Positions 8,486 to 16,230 are shown, numbered from the stretch's first letter. The stretch is 54,679 nt of DNA from Allobosea sp. Root381 (GCF_001429395.1 NZ_LMJT01000016.1:1-54679); one strand, 5' to 3'. A program made the numbers and translations. Notes: generated by a model from the letters alone, not told the origin.

Positions 8486-9444
8486 GCGCGCAGGCCGCAC
8501 TGAGCATCGTCGGCGCGACGCGCGACTACCCGGTCTCCTTCCATGGCGAACGGCGCACGCTGCGGGCGCTCCGTGGCATCGATCTCGAGGTCGAGCAGGG
8601 CGAGGTGGTTGCGATCGTCGGCGAATCCGGCTGCGGCAAGACCACGCTGTCGCGGCTGATGCTCGGCATCGAGGCGCCGAGCAGCGGCACCGTCGCGGTC
8701 GCCGGCAAGCCGATCGCGTCCTATCACCGCATCGAGCGGGCCGGGCTGATCCAGCCGGTCTTCCAGGACCCGTATTCCTCGCTCAATCCGCGCCAGACGC
8801 TCGGCAGCATCATCGCGGCGCCGCTCGTCGTGCGTGGCGAGGGCAATGCCCGCAGCAGGCAGGCGGCGGTGGCGGAGATGATGCAGGCCGTCGGCCTGCC
8901 GCCGCATCTGCTCAACGCCTATCCGAGCCAGATCTCGGGCGGGCAGCGCCAGCGCGTCGCCATCGCGCGGGCGCTGATCGGGCAGCCACGCATCCTGATC
9001 TGCGACGAGCCGACCTCGGCGCTCGACGTCTCCGTGCAGTCGCAGATCATCAACCTGATCGGCGCATTGCAGAAGAAGCTCGGGCTGACCGTGCTGCTGA
9101 TCAGCCACAACCTCGCCGTGGTCTACCACATGGCCGAGCGGGTGGCGGTGATGTATCTCGGCACGGTGGTCGAGACAGGGCGGACCGAGGAGCTTTTCGC
9201 GCGGCCGCGCCATCCCTATACGCGCTCGCTGCTCGACGCCGTGCTGCCGCCGACGCCGGGCCGGCGCCCGTCATGGTCGGAGGCGATCGCCGAGCCGCCG
9301 AACCCGGTCGAGCCGCCGCCAGGCTGCCCGTTCAACCCGCGCTGCCCGCGGGCGAGTGACATCTGCCGGACGGAGATGCCGGAGCAGACCGCCGCGGCCG
9401 GGGGGATGTTCCGCTGCCACCACCCGTTCGAAGCGACAGCGTGA
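8482..9444 (+). CDS. peptide ABC transporter ATPase, DppF type
   Basis: Second nucleotide-binding subunit, 320 aa. It has Walker A 'GESGCGKTT', Q-loop 'VFQDPYSSLNP', signature 'ISGGQRQRV', Walker B 'LICDEPTSALD' and switch His in 'LISHNLAVV'. The C-terminal oligopeptide-ABC extension with 'CPFNPRCPRASDIC' is present. It is the last gene of the operon. No convincing intrinsic terminator follows immediately. Confidence 0.92.
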   Translation: MSAQAALSIVGATRDYPVSFHGERRTLRALRGIDLEVEQGEVVAIVGESGCGKTTLSRLMLGIEAPSSGTVAVAGKPIASYHRIERAGLIQPVFQDPYSSLNPRQTLGSIIAAPLVVRGEGNARSRQAAVAEMMQAVGLPPHLLNAYPSQISGGQRQRVAIARALIGQPRILICDEPTSALDVSVQSQIINLIGALQKKLGLTVLLISHNLAVVYHMAERVAVMYLGTVVETGRTEELFARPRHPYTRSLLDAVLPPTPGRRPSWSEAIAEPPNPVEPPPGCPFNPRCPRASDICRTEMPEQTAAAGGMFRCHHPFEATA

Positions 9445-9989
9445 CGCCTCCGCCGGAAAGGTAGTGCGATCCATCAGCGTGAAATTGGCTTGGCTTTGCG
9501 AAACGGGAGCCACGCTCGCCAATCTTTTCGCTGCCGGTAGCGAAGTTGACTTGACCAGCGCAGCGCACCGCCCGATCGCCACACAGGTTGGTCCGAGCTG
9601 GTACAACGGGCCAATCCTGCTGCCCGGCCTGTCGCCCGGCTGAGGCGCTGGCAGACGAACGTCCCAGATGTCTGGAATAGGCAACTCCAGTGGTGTTGCC
9701 TATCACTGAACGAGCTTGCCCAAACCGGACGTTTCAGACGTCACCAATGGGCAGAGCTGCGCGTCGGGACGTTCTACGGCTTTGTCGGTCCTGCGGGCAC
9801 TGGCAGGAGGATCGAGATGTCGAGCGACCCCGAACGGATTCTCGCTTTGCTGCGCGAGCAGGAAGCCGCGTCGGGACTTTGTCGGGTTTCTCTGTCCCGA
9901 AAGTTCCGTTTCAGTCTCGTTTCGTTCCGAATCAACCGGATGGGCCGTTTGCGACCCCACGTTCAAGATACTGATATAATTGAGATTTA
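9445..9989. other. non-coding stretch between ABC operon and prophage attL
   Basis: No convincing gene is seen in these 545 bases. Two small hairpins occur: CCAGATGTCTGG at 9664-9675, and AGGCAAC (9679-9685) pairing with GTTGCCT (9695-9701). Neither is followed by a T-run. An ATG at 9817 with a GGAGG upstream opens a short frame (MSSDPERILALLREQEAASG) that runs into the tRNA remnant. It may be the stub of a host gene but is more likely chance. Confidence 0.5.
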
Positions 9990-10034
9990 TGGTCGGAGCG
10001 AGAGGATTCGAACCTCCGACCCCTTGTCCCCCAG
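9990..10034 (-). other. attL: 3' end of tRNA-Pro(GGG)
   Basis: Read on the minus strand, this is the 3' part of a proline tRNA: the anticodon loop CTGGGGG, the 3' half of the anticodon stem ACAAG, a T-arm with GGTTCGAATCC, an acceptor strand, and an encoded CCA at 9990-9992. The 5' half is absent: the bases before the loop (CTTTG instead of the expected CTTGT) already depart from a tRNA. The break beside an integrase gene marks the crossover region. An intact tRNA-Pro is expected at the other attachment site. Confidence 0.8.
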
Positions 10035-10046
10035 CAAAGTGTTCCA

Positions 10047-11210
10047 TCACTCTATCTCCTTGCTGCGGCGGCGCTTTTTGGGCTGAGGCGCTTCAATACG
10101 GGGGCTATTAAGGGGGGTCGCGTCGAGAGCGTTGCGCACGTCGTCTTCCGTGGCGTGCGCGTAATAGGCGCTCGTCGTAGCCGCGCTGGCGTGTCCCAGC
10201 ACCTTCTGAGCAGCCTTGATGTTGCCGGTCTGGCGAAGGATGCGGGTTCCAGTCGTGTGCCTCAGGCCGTGGAACGTCAGGTCAATCCCAAGCTCCTCTG
10301 CGGCGCGCCGCCAAGCGATTTGCAGTCCGTAATAGGTGACGGGGAACCTCTCTCCGAGCACCCGGCGCTGCTTCGATCTCCGGCGCAGCGGAAAGGTGAA
10401 AACCCACGTTTCGTCATGGCCGATACAAGTGCTCAGTATCGCTCGCATATCGCGGGAGAGCGGCATCGTGTGCGTGCGGTTGCCCTTTTGTGTGACCTTG
10501 AGCCGGCCGCCTTCCCAATCGATCTCGGACCATTTCAGGAGGCAGTTGTTCAGCCGCAAACCGCTAGCCAGCGCGAACATGGCGGCTTCCCGGTATCCCT
10601 CCGTCAGATGGGCGCGAACGCGCTCCTGATCCACGAAGGTCAGCTCAGCAACTTGCTCGCCCGGCTCCGGCACGCGGTGCTCGCGCCACTCCGGCTCGCT
10701 CGAATAGCGGATCTTCCATTTCTTCCGGGCGTAGGTGAACAGCTTCCTCAACGCCTCGACCGTAGAGCGGTTCACTGTGGCGGGCTTCACCAGCGGGGCG
10801 GGGGACTTGTCCTTCAGCGTCTCGCGGCCCTTGATCCGTTCGCCGCGGCGCGCCGCTACCCATGCGGTGATGTCGGGGTCGGTGATATCGTCCAGCCGGC
10901 GGTCTTCTCCGAACCAGGCAACCATGCGCGCCAGGTTGTGGAAGTCCGTCTCCGAGTTGGTGTTGTGCTGCCCTTTTTCCTGCCACCAGCGGGCGGTGGC
11001 TACGCCAAGCGTCAGAGGGCCTTCGCCTTTGAAAGCGGCTTGCGTTAGCGCCTGACGCTCGGCGTCGCGCTTGGCCCTTTCGCGCGCTTTTCGCTCAACA
11101 ACCTCAGCTTCTCGTTTTGACGCTGTTCGCGCAGACTTGCGAAATCGAGTGCCATTGAACTCGAAGTCGTAGACGTAGTTGACCGCGCCAGGGGGCTTGT
11201 AGACGGACAT
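10047..11210 (-). CDS. int: tyrosine-family phage integrase
   Basis: Site-specific recombinase of 387 aa that inserts and excises the phage at tRNA-Pro. An N-terminal arm-binding segment ('MSVYKPPGAVNYVYDFEFNG') and a core-binding helical domain (about 65-185) precede the catalytic domain. Visible catalytic residues are Arg219 in 'ASGLRL', His314 and Arg317 in 'HGLRH', His340 in 'LGHAS', and Tyr349 or Tyr350 in 'AYYAH'. Its stop is 12 bases from the att core. GGAGG lies 8 bases before the ATG. The start sits 166 bases inside the preceding excisionase-like frame. It is the last gene of the PL operon. Confidence 0.93.
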   Translation of the reverse strand: MSVYKPPGAVNYVYDFEFNGTRFRKSARTASKREAEVVERKARERAKRDAERQALTQAAFKGEGPLTLGVATARWWQEKGQHNTNSETDFHNLARMVAWFGEDRRLDDITDPDITAWVAARRGERIKGRETLKDKSPAPLVKPATVNRSTVEALRKLFTYARKKWKIRYSSEPEWREHRVPEPGEQVAELTFVDQERVRAHLTEGYREAAMFALASGLRLNNCLLKWSEIDWEGGRLKVTQKGNRTHTMPLSRDMRAILSTCIGHDETWVFTFPLRRRSKQRRVLGERFPVTYYGLQIAWRRAAEELGIDLTFHGLRHTTGTRILRQTGNIKAAQKVLGHASAATTSAYYAHATEDDVRNALDATPLNSPRIEAPQPKKRRRSKEIE

Positions 11211-11416
11211 GGTGCCTGCCTCCGTGATGCGGCAATGAAGTCGTCCAGATCGGACCTATGGAATCGCATGGCGCGGCGCTTGTCACCGCCAGACAGGTCG
11301 ATCCATCTGACCTTGCCTTCATGGACGAGCTCGCGGAGCCGGGTTTCTCCGATACCGAGATAGCCAGCAGCTTCGCCCAGCCTGAGAAGCGCCGGCACCA
11401 CCTGAGCGCGCGTCAT
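11045..11416 (-). CDS. excisionase-like helix-turn-helix protein
   Basis: A 123-aa frame whose first 65 residues form a MerR/AlpA-type DNA-binding domain ('LRLGEAAGYLGIGETRLREL', then a wing and 'FHRSDLDDFIA'), the usual fold of phage excisionases. It would direct integrase toward excision. The ATG overlaps the upstream HNH stop by 4 nt. The C-terminal ~55 residues are read in the -1 frame over the integrase start and look low-complexity (Ser/Thr/Arg), so only the N-terminal part is probably functional. Confidence 0.75.
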   Translation of the reverse strand: MTRAQVVPALLRLGEAAGYLGIGETRLRELVHEGKVRWIDLSGGDKRRAMRFHRSDLDDFIAASRRQAPCPSTSPLARSTTSTTSSSMALDFASLREQRQNEKLRLLSEKRAKGPSATPSVRR

Positions 11417-11859
11417 GGTGCACCCGGGTGGGTGGGGGTGGGGGCCTTATGTACCGTCCTCATGTTCTGAAGACCTTTGGGCCACTGACCTGTGACGGCG
11501 AACCGCTGGTGCGGGTGATACCCCCTGCGGACGCGGTCTTCGATCCTCGCAAAAGCTATTTCAGCTGGCTGGTTGCCTCGATAACCGTTGCACCAGAGGC
11601 ATGCCGCAACGAGGTTATCCCAGCCGTTGCTGCCGCCATCGCACTGCGGAACGATGTGATCCCTCGTCGCTAGCCGATAGCGGTAGGAGCGCCGCGCTCC
11701 AGTCGTGGAGCGCGGCCACTTCGGCTTGGGCTCGCAGCCTGGAAGACGCAGTTCGACGCCGCAGAACGCGCAGCGGTGCCCCTGCTCGGCAGAGAGCCGA
11801 AAGATCATTGGCCCTCTCATCGCCTCAAGAGCCTTGGGTTCGTGCGTTGGCTGCGTCAC
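11413..11859 (-). CDS. HNH endonuclease
   Basis: A 148-aa HNH nuclease with zinc-ribbon cysteines 'CAFC' and 'CLWC' flanking the catalytic 'RDHIVPQCDGGSNGWDNL' segment. The domain covers about residues 25-105. The frame is open further upstream, but a GTG at 11857-11859 with GGAGGG before it overlaps the stop of the preceding small gene (GTGA), which fixes the start. Early-region HNH proteins of phages act as nicking or homing enzymes or as packaging helpers. The role here is not known. Confidence 0.8.
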   Translation of the reverse strand: MTQPTHEPKALEAMRGPMIFRLSAEQGHRCAFCGVELRLPGCEPKPKWPRSTTGARRSYRYRLATRDHIVPQCDGGSNGWDNLVAACLWCNGYRGNQPAEIAFARIEDRVRRGYHPHQRFAVTGQWPKGLQNMRTVHKAPTPTHPGAP

Positions 11860-12023
11860 TCCCCCGCCCTCCGATACCGCCTCTCCACCGTAGGGTTGAG
11901 GAACTGGTCTTCGGGTGAGGTGGCGTCGCTCTTGTGTGAGCGGGCCATCCACAGCGCCGCGCGAAGCAGACCCCACATCGCGAGCGCGGTGATGAAGCCG
12001 GCGGTGAAGCCTTCCAAGGTCAT
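11856..12023 (-). CDS. small membrane protein
   Basis: A 55-aa protein with one predicted membrane span near residues 8-25 ('FITALAMWGLLRAALWMA') and a charged cytoplasmic tail ending 'VERRYRRAGE'. Its ATG overlaps the upstream stop as ATGA and its TGA overlaps the GTG of the HNH gene, so it fits the unbroken coupling of this operon. The family was not recognised. Small membrane proteins early in leftward operons sometimes act in superinfection exclusion; that is only a possibility. Confidence 0.7.
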   Translation of the reverse strand: MTLEGFTAGFITALAMWGLLRAALWMARSHKSDATSPEDQFLNPTVERRYRRAGE

Positions 12024-12502
12024 GCCGGCACCTCGACCGGCTTGGCGTCTTCGGCAGCATGTACCCAGCCGCCCGTATCCCCGTAGTTCTGCCCGTCAGG
12101 CTCTACAGGCTGGGCGATGATCTCTGCCGTGGCAGCGCGGATGTCGACGATGCGTGCAGACTGGCCGCGCAGGGTGACCACGTCGCCGATGGCGTGCGGA
12201 ACCGTGATGTTGTGGGCGGAAACCCATTCCTTCGTCGCCTTGTCGCGCGCGGACCAGGTCGAATAGCCGTCGAGAATTTCGACGAGGTCGGAGTCGGGAT
12301 ACCAATAGGCGCGGTCGTCGAGGTTCTTCGCAAAGCGATAAGCATCATCATCGGCACAGCGGATCAGGTCCCGCTTGACCGCTTCGGGGTCGCGCGCATC
12401 GGCACCCAGCCAACGGGTCACGTCATCCAATACGTCGTTGACCGCGGCAGCAACGATCTGCGGGTCGCGGTATTTGGGGCGCGCCGGGGTCTCGCTCATC
12501 AT
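12020..12502 (-). CDS. unrecognised phage early protein
   Basis: About 160 aa, acidic. The N-terminal part is rich in Asp ('DVLDDVTRWLGADARDPEAV') and a predicted beta-rich C-terminal part follows ('VPHAIGDVVTLRGQSARIVD'), resembling a small SH3-like or KOW-like barrel. Tandem ATGs at 12502 and 12499 overlap the stop of the upstream HNH gene; either can be the start. No known family was recognised. It belongs to the coupled PL operon. Confidence 0.65.
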   Translation of the reverse strand: MMSETPARPKYRDPQIVAAAVNDVLDDVTRWLGADARDPEAVKRDLIRCADDDAYRFAKNLDDRAYWYPDSDLVEILDGYSTWSARDKATKEWVSAHNITVPHAIGDVVTLRGQSARIVDIRAATAEIIAQPVEPDGQNYGDTGGWVHAAEDAKPVEVPA

Positions 12503-12864
12503 CGTCTCTCCCATGTTCCGTTCATGCGGTGGCGCCAGCCGGAGGCCTTGGAGCCGGGCAGGGGGCGGGCTGTCTTCACGATGGCGCCGGTGTGCCGGTC
12601 GCGCTGGCGGTCGGCCTTGCGGATGCGGCGGATGTCGTCGACGGTCTTCGGGGTATGGCAGCAGTCCTTGCCGAGAAGCTTCCCGTCGTCCGCCGTCAGC
12701 GGCTTGGTCTTGTCCATGACCAGCGCCTCGGGCGTCGTGTGGTCGACCTCGTAGGGCTTCTTGCCGAGGACCAGGCCGCATTCTTCGCAGCAGACAAAGC
12801 CGTCGCGGTTGGTGGCGCGAAGCACGATCTCGGCGCGAAGCTTGCGGGAGAACTCGCGCCTCAT
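12499..12864 (-). CDS. HNH-type endonuclease, second copy in operon
   Basis: A 121-aa protein with an HNH core: 'CCEECG' and 'YEVDHTTPEALV' (His of the beta-hairpin), then 'GKDCCHTPKTVDD' and a basic tail 'RIRKADRQRDRHTGAI'. Its layout differs from the other HNH gene in this operon, so it is not a recent duplicate. The start ATG at 12864 overlaps the previous stop by 4 nt. A frame extends further upstream but lies inside the neighbouring gene. Confidence 0.78.
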   Translation of the reverse strand: MRREFSRKLRAEIVLRATNRDGFVCCEECGLVLGKKPYEVDHTTPEALVMDKTKPLTADDGKLLGKDCCHTPKTVDDIRRIRKADRQRDRHTGAIVKTARPLPGSKASGWRHRMNGTWERR

Positions 12865-13127
12865 GGCCGTTTGCCTTCGGCCGCGATATACGCAGCACGC
12901 GCGCGGTCGAGCGGGCTCAGCAGCGGGCCGGCAGGCGCATCGCTCATCCGCGCTAGCCACACCTTCCGTTCGCTCAGCCAGATCTTGTACGGGTGGTACT
13001 GGCGCGGCCCAAACGGATAGGCCGTGTCGATCGCGCGCTTCTTGTCAGCAAAGCTGGCATCCTTCGGGAGCGCGGCAATAGCCGCCTCGATCGCCTGCCG
13101 GGCCTCGGCTCGCCAATGACTGCTCAC
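12861..13127 (-). CDS. unrecognised phage early protein
   Basis: An 88-aa, helix-rich, mildly basic protein. A middle block 'YPFGPRQYHPYKIWL' is aromatic-rich and probably the conserved core. GTG at 13127 overlaps the previous stop (GTGA), and the end overlaps the HNH gene ATG. Its position between the RecT block and the HNH gene suggests a role in phage DNA metabolism, but no family could be named. Confidence 0.65.
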   Translation of the reverse strand: MSSHWRAEARQAIEAAIAALPKDASFADKKRAIDTAYPFGPRQYHPYKIWLSERKVWLARMSDAPAGPLLSPLDRARAAYIAAEGKRP

Positions 13128-13627
13128 GCCGCGGCCCTCCCTATCTCGACTGGGTCCGTCCCGATCATCAGGCCGAGCAGGCTCAGCACCGCATCCTTGC
13201 TCTCCTGGAACCGCTGCTTGCCCATCGCCTTCATCGACTGGCTCTCGGCCGTCCAGACGGTGACGACGCATTCGCGGGTGGTGACGACGGCGTAGGAGTC
13301 CATTGGCTTGACGAAGGCCGCGATGCGCTGGGCCTCGGACTTGCTCGAGGCGACGACGTCACGGCTCTGCCGGTAGCCGGCACGGATCAGGCACCAGCGG
13401 CGAAGGTGCTCGCTGGTCGGGAACTGATCGGCCAGGCCCTCGGGCAGGTTCTGCCAGGCCTCGTTCACCGAAGCGAAATAGTGCCGATGCGAGGCGGCCG
13501 AGCGCTCCTCGATAGCCTCGAGGTTGTAGACGACGCCGACGACGAACTCGGCATCGCAGCGCTTCGCGAAGGAGGGCAGAGGCACCATTGCGTCGCCCGT
13601 CCAGCGGAATGGAAGTGCGGCGTTCAT
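13124..13627 (-). CDS. unrecognised phage protein next to RecT
   Basis: A 167-aa protein directly downstream of RecT with 4-nt overlaps on both sides. The middle 'ASHRHYFASVNEAWQNLP' recalls the aromatic/histidine block of small phage recombination-associated proteins (NinB or DUF1367 type). The similarity is too slight to name it. A single-stranded-DNA or recombination accessory role is inferred from position only. Confidence 0.6.
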   Translation of the reverse strand: MNAALPFRWTGDAMVPLPSFAKRCDAEFVVGVVYNLEAIEERSAASHRHYFASVNEAWQNLPEGLADQFPTSEHLRRWCLIRAGYRQSRDVVASSKSEAQRIAAFVKPMDSYAVVTTRECVVTVWTAESQSMKAMGKQRFQESKDAVLSLLGLMIGTDPVEIGRAAA

Positions 13628-14607
13628 TCCGCACCAGCCCCGGCGCCGGCCATGGCGCCTTCGATCATCCGCTTGACCTCGAGCGCGTCGCCGGGCTGTC
13701 GAGCCCAGAAGTCGCGCAGCGCGTGACGGTTACGGCTCTCGAAAAGCCCGATGGCGCTGACTTCCTCGCGGTTTTTCCTGACGAACTCCGCGATGCGATC
13801 CGCCACCTTGCCGAGCGGGACAGGTTCCAGCGGCCCGACCGGGTCGAACTGGAACATGACCGTCTGGCCCTGGCCGATCTGAGCGAGCCGCTTTTCGGTC
13901 GCGCCCTGCTCAGCAGCTTCCCATGCCGTCACGTCCTGCGCGCGGGTGCGGTCGAACTCCTCATCGGCATAGACGTTGCTGAAATCGTCCGGCCAAGCCT
14001 TGCGCAGCGCCAGAGCCTCGGCGACTTTCGCCAGCATGACGCGGGGCATCTTCCCCCACTGGCCCGACGTGTCGAGGGTGCTAATGCGCGTCGCGCCCGG
14101 CGCCGGCTTGGACACCATCTTCGGGTTGCCATCCGGCCATGTGCCGTTCTGCGTCTCGACGGTTTCCGACCAGCCTTCCTTGAGCGGGGCGTACTCCTCC
14201 CAGAAGGCGGAAGCCGTGACCTTGTGCCAGGAGCCGTGCGAGTGCTTCCACACTCGCACCGTTGCCTTGACGATGCCGGCCGGGTTCGACTGCCCGCGCA
14301 GCGCAGGGTCGATCTCGAAAGTCGGCTCTTCCTCGTCGGGGCGATAGTTGCCCGTCCGGTCAGCGATGGCGCGGAAGCCGTCGATGCCGACGATGATCGA
14401 CATCTTGCGCTTGGCGGCGTTCGTCTTGTTGTAGACGAAGGCGTAAATCTGCCGGCGCAGCGGGTCGAGCCGCAGATGCCTCGCCGTGTGGATGAACAAG
14501 TCGAACTCGTTCTGGTTCGTGTCGGCCGCGACCGTGTTGCGGATCAGCGTGAGCTGCGTGTTCGTGAAGTCGGCCGGGCGCAGGTTGACGACAGCGTTCA
14601 TGGTCAC
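13624..14607 (-). CDS. recT: RecT/Bet-family single-strand annealing protein
   Basis: A 327-aa phage recombinase of the RecT/Redbeta superfamily. The conserved core covers residues ~15-215, with 'LDPLRRQIYAFVYNK', 'IVGIDGFRAIADRTG' and 'LDTSGQWGKMPRVMLAK'. It anneals complementary single strands during recombination and possibly replication. The start is GTG 14607 (an ATG follows at 14601), overlapping the Gp157-like stop. No Exo or RecE partner is encoded nearby. A C-terminal Gly/Ala tail replaces the usual acidic end. Confidence 0.88.
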   Translation of the reverse strand: MTMNAVVNLRPADFTNTQLTLIRNTVAADTNQNEFDLFIHTARHLRLDPLRRQIYAFVYNKTNAAKRKMSIIVGIDGFRAIADRTGNYRPDEEEPTFEIDPALRGQSNPAGIVKATVRVWKHSHGSWHKVTASAFWEEYAPLKEGWSETVETQNGTWPDGNPKMVSKPAPGATRISTLDTSGQWGKMPRVMLAKVAEALALRKAWPDDFSNVYADEEFDRTRAQDVTAWEAAEQGATEKRLAQIGQGQTVMFQFDPVGPLEPVPLGKVADRIAEFVRKNREEVSAIGLFESRNRHALRDFWARQPGDALEVKRMIEGAMAGAGAGAE

Positions 14608-15119
14608 TTCCTCAGAATGCGGATGGTGGTGCCGCCGTTGGAGAGGTTGGCGCCCTTGACCTCGCGGCCATCGCGCAGTGCGGCGGACAGCGCGGCCTGA
14701 TCCAGCTTCGGCGGTTGCGGCTTGAAGAACTCGGCCGGGATGTCGGCCTCTTCGATCACGATCGCCTTCGGCTTCACAGCCGAGAGCGTCACGGTGCCGA
14801 CGTCGGTCTCGATCGTCTTGCGGCCGGCGATCTCCAGCGCAGTGCAGATCAGCGAGCGCTTGAGCTTGGCGCGACTGGCCAGCCTATCCTTTCGGCCGGC
14901 GAGTTCCTTGACGTAGACGTCGATGCCATCAGCCATCGCCTCGTCCTCGCCGATGCCGGCGAGCAGCGACCGGACGATGCCCTCGAAATCTGCTTCGCCC
15001 TCCAGCGTGTCGCGGATGAAGTCCTCGTCGCCTTGCGCAAGGTCGGCGATCTGCTCGCGCAGCACCTTCGCCGCGTCGAGCTCGCGCTGAACCTTGGCGA
15101 TGTCGCTATGTGCGTTCAT
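14604..15119 (-). CDS. siphovirus Gp157-like protein
   Basis: A 171-aa protein of the Gp157 family (PF05565 type). A helical N-terminal region is followed by 'KRSLICTALEIAGRKTIETDVGTVTLSAVKPKAIVIEEADIP' in outline (residues ~87-128), the hallmark of the family. The C-terminal segment is 'REVKGANLSNGGTTIRI'. Gp157 proteins are regularly found beside RecT/Erf recombinases and are thought to assist single-strand DNA handling. One streptococcal member was linked to phage resistance. It is coupled to recT by overlap. Confidence 0.82.
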   Translation of the reverse strand: MNAHSDIAKVQRELDAAKVLREQIADLAQGDEDFIRDTLEGEADFEGIVRSLLAGIGEDEAMADGIDVYVKELAGRKDRLASRAKLKRSLICTALEIAGRKTIETDVGTVTLSAVKPKAIVIEEADIPAEFFKPQPPKLDQAALSAALRDGREVKGANLSNGGTTIRILRK

Positions 15120-15376
15120 CCGAAGCTCCTGTCGGTGAAGGTGCGGCCCTGCTCCTTGGCGAGCTGGGCGATCATGAGGGCGTGCAACTGCCGGCGAAGT
15201 GGCTGGACCGCGCGATGCTTTCGGGCGCGGGCAGCGATCTCGGCGCGAAGCCGCTGTATCTCGGGATTGGCCGCCGCAAGGCGGCGAGCGCTTTCGGACG
15301 CGGCCTTGGCCTCCCGGCGTTTACGGCGCCAGGAGAGGAAGGCGGACAGCGCCTGATGGGCGAGGGCGCGGATCAC
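15116..15376 (-). CDS. small basic helical protein
   Basis: An 86-aa, strongly basic, Ala/Arg-rich protein, probably entirely helical or coiled coil ('ARRLAAANPEIQRLRAEIAA'). It could bind nucleic acid. Its ATG at 15376 overlaps the previous stop and its stop overlaps the Gp157 start. No family was recognised. Confidence 0.6.
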   Translation of the reverse strand: MIRALAHQALSAFLSWRRKRREAKAASESARRLAAANPEIQRLRAEIAARARKHRAVQPLRRQLHALMIAQLAKEQGRTFTDRSFG

Positions 15377-15690
15377 AGCAGCGTCCCCCAGCCGACGGCG
15401 AACGGCCCGCCGATCACGATGAAGAGCATGGCGGCCAGCGATCCAAGCCGCTCGACGATACGAGGCACGGCGATGTAGCCGTCATCCACCGCGCGCCATT
15501 CGATGACGACGCATCGCGCCTTGTAGTCCGGGTCGCGATGAACTTTCGCGAGCGTCTCGGCCGAAGCCTTGGCGCGATCCTCGTCGAGGTATTGAGCGAG
15601 GCAGGGGACGGTGCCGTCTTGGACCTTCTGCGCGATCAGCAGCGCCAGTCGGTCAGAGCGCTCGGGAATCCAGAGGGTGCGGGTTTCCAT
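15373..15690 (-). CDS. small protein with C-terminal membrane anchor
   Basis: A 105-aa protein: a soluble N-terminal part and a hydrophobic C-terminus ('LGSLAAMLFIVIGGPFAVGW', about residues 80-100) that would form one membrane span. The ATG at 15690 shares a base with the previous stop (TGATG). No family was recognised. Tail-anchored early proteins can serve in host membrane takeover or exclusion; that is only a guess. Confidence 0.6.
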   Translation of the reverse strand: METRTLWIPERSDRLALLIAQKVQDGTVPCLAQYLDEDRAKASAETLAKVHRDPDYKARCVVIEWRAVDDGYIAVPRIVERLGSLAAMLFIVIGGPFAVGWGTLL

Positions 15691-15938
15691 CAAGCAGCCC
15701 TCCGCAGATCAGCACGCAGCCAGTTGAGGACGCGCAGGCAGAAGCTGCGTAGGGCGCGATCACCGATGGCATTCGCCCAGCGGAGGGCCTGCCGCAGATC
15801 GCGGTAAGCGAAAGCGAGGGAGATAGACCGCGTGCCCTCGGTCGTGGCGCGCGCCGCTCTGGCAACCTCGGAGAGCGCCCGCGAAACGTAATGGGCGTAG
15901 TGATCGCGTTTGATCGTCTGGAGGTTCATCGTCCTCAC
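15690..15938 (-). CDS. small unrecognised early protein
   Basis: An 82-aa, basic, predicted helical protein (Arg/Ala-rich, 'RDLRQALRWANAIGDRAL'). It starts at GTG 15938 overlapping the upstream stop; an ATG at 15929 is an alternative. It is the second gene of the leftward PL operon. No function can be assigned. Confidence 0.6.
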   Translation of the reverse strand: MRTMNLQTIKRDHYAHYVSRALSEVARAARATTEGTRSISLAFAYRDLRQALRWANAIGDRALRSFCLRVLNWLRADLRRAA

Positions 15939-16207
15939 TCCGCTGCTTCAAGGAATTGGGTGATGTCGCGGCGCGCCGCGATCAGGGCGAGGCAACGGTC
16001 GAGCGTCGCCAGCTTGTCCTCGCGGTCGATGCGAGCGATTTCCCGCTCGCAATGCCGAGCGCGCTCATAGGAGCCGACGCCGAGGCCGGAGACCGGCTCG
16101 ATCTCGTAGAACTCTCGGACCGGGGTCAGCGCAGCCAGGGCGCCGCTGACGAAGCAGCAAGCCGCAACCTCGACGTCGGTCTGGGGAATGAAGCGGGGGC
16201 GGGACAT
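15935..16207 (-). CDS. first gene of PL operon, unrecognised
   Basis: A 90-aa protein beginning 'MSRPRFIPQTDVEVAACCF'. The start at 16207 is supported by GGAGAG eleven bases upstream, and the PL promoter lies a further ~15 bases away. It contains a Cys pair and a helical C-terminal half with a heptad-like pattern. As the promoter-proximal gene of a repressor-controlled operon, it would be the first protein made from PL on induction. Confidence 0.65.
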   Translation of the reverse strand: MSRPRFIPQTDVEVAACCFVSGALAALTPVREFYEIEPVSGLGVGSYERARHCEREIARIDREDKLATLDRCLALIAARRDITQFLEAAE

Positions 16208-16230
16208 CGCGTCTCTCCGTTGATGGAGAG

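Noticed and set aside
6923..8500. 525-aa minus-strand frame over permease and ATPase genes
   Set aside because: Spans two well-defined transporter genes on the other strand and is low-complexity His/Arg-rich.
9817..10086. 89-aa frame reading through the tRNA remnant (peptide GRSERIRTSDP)
   Set aside because: That peptide is a known artefact of translating a tRNA gene; only the first ~20 residues look protein-like, too little for a gene call.
10155..11048. 297-aa plus-strand frame opposite the integrase
   Set aside because: The integrase catalytic residues on the minus strand are decisive.
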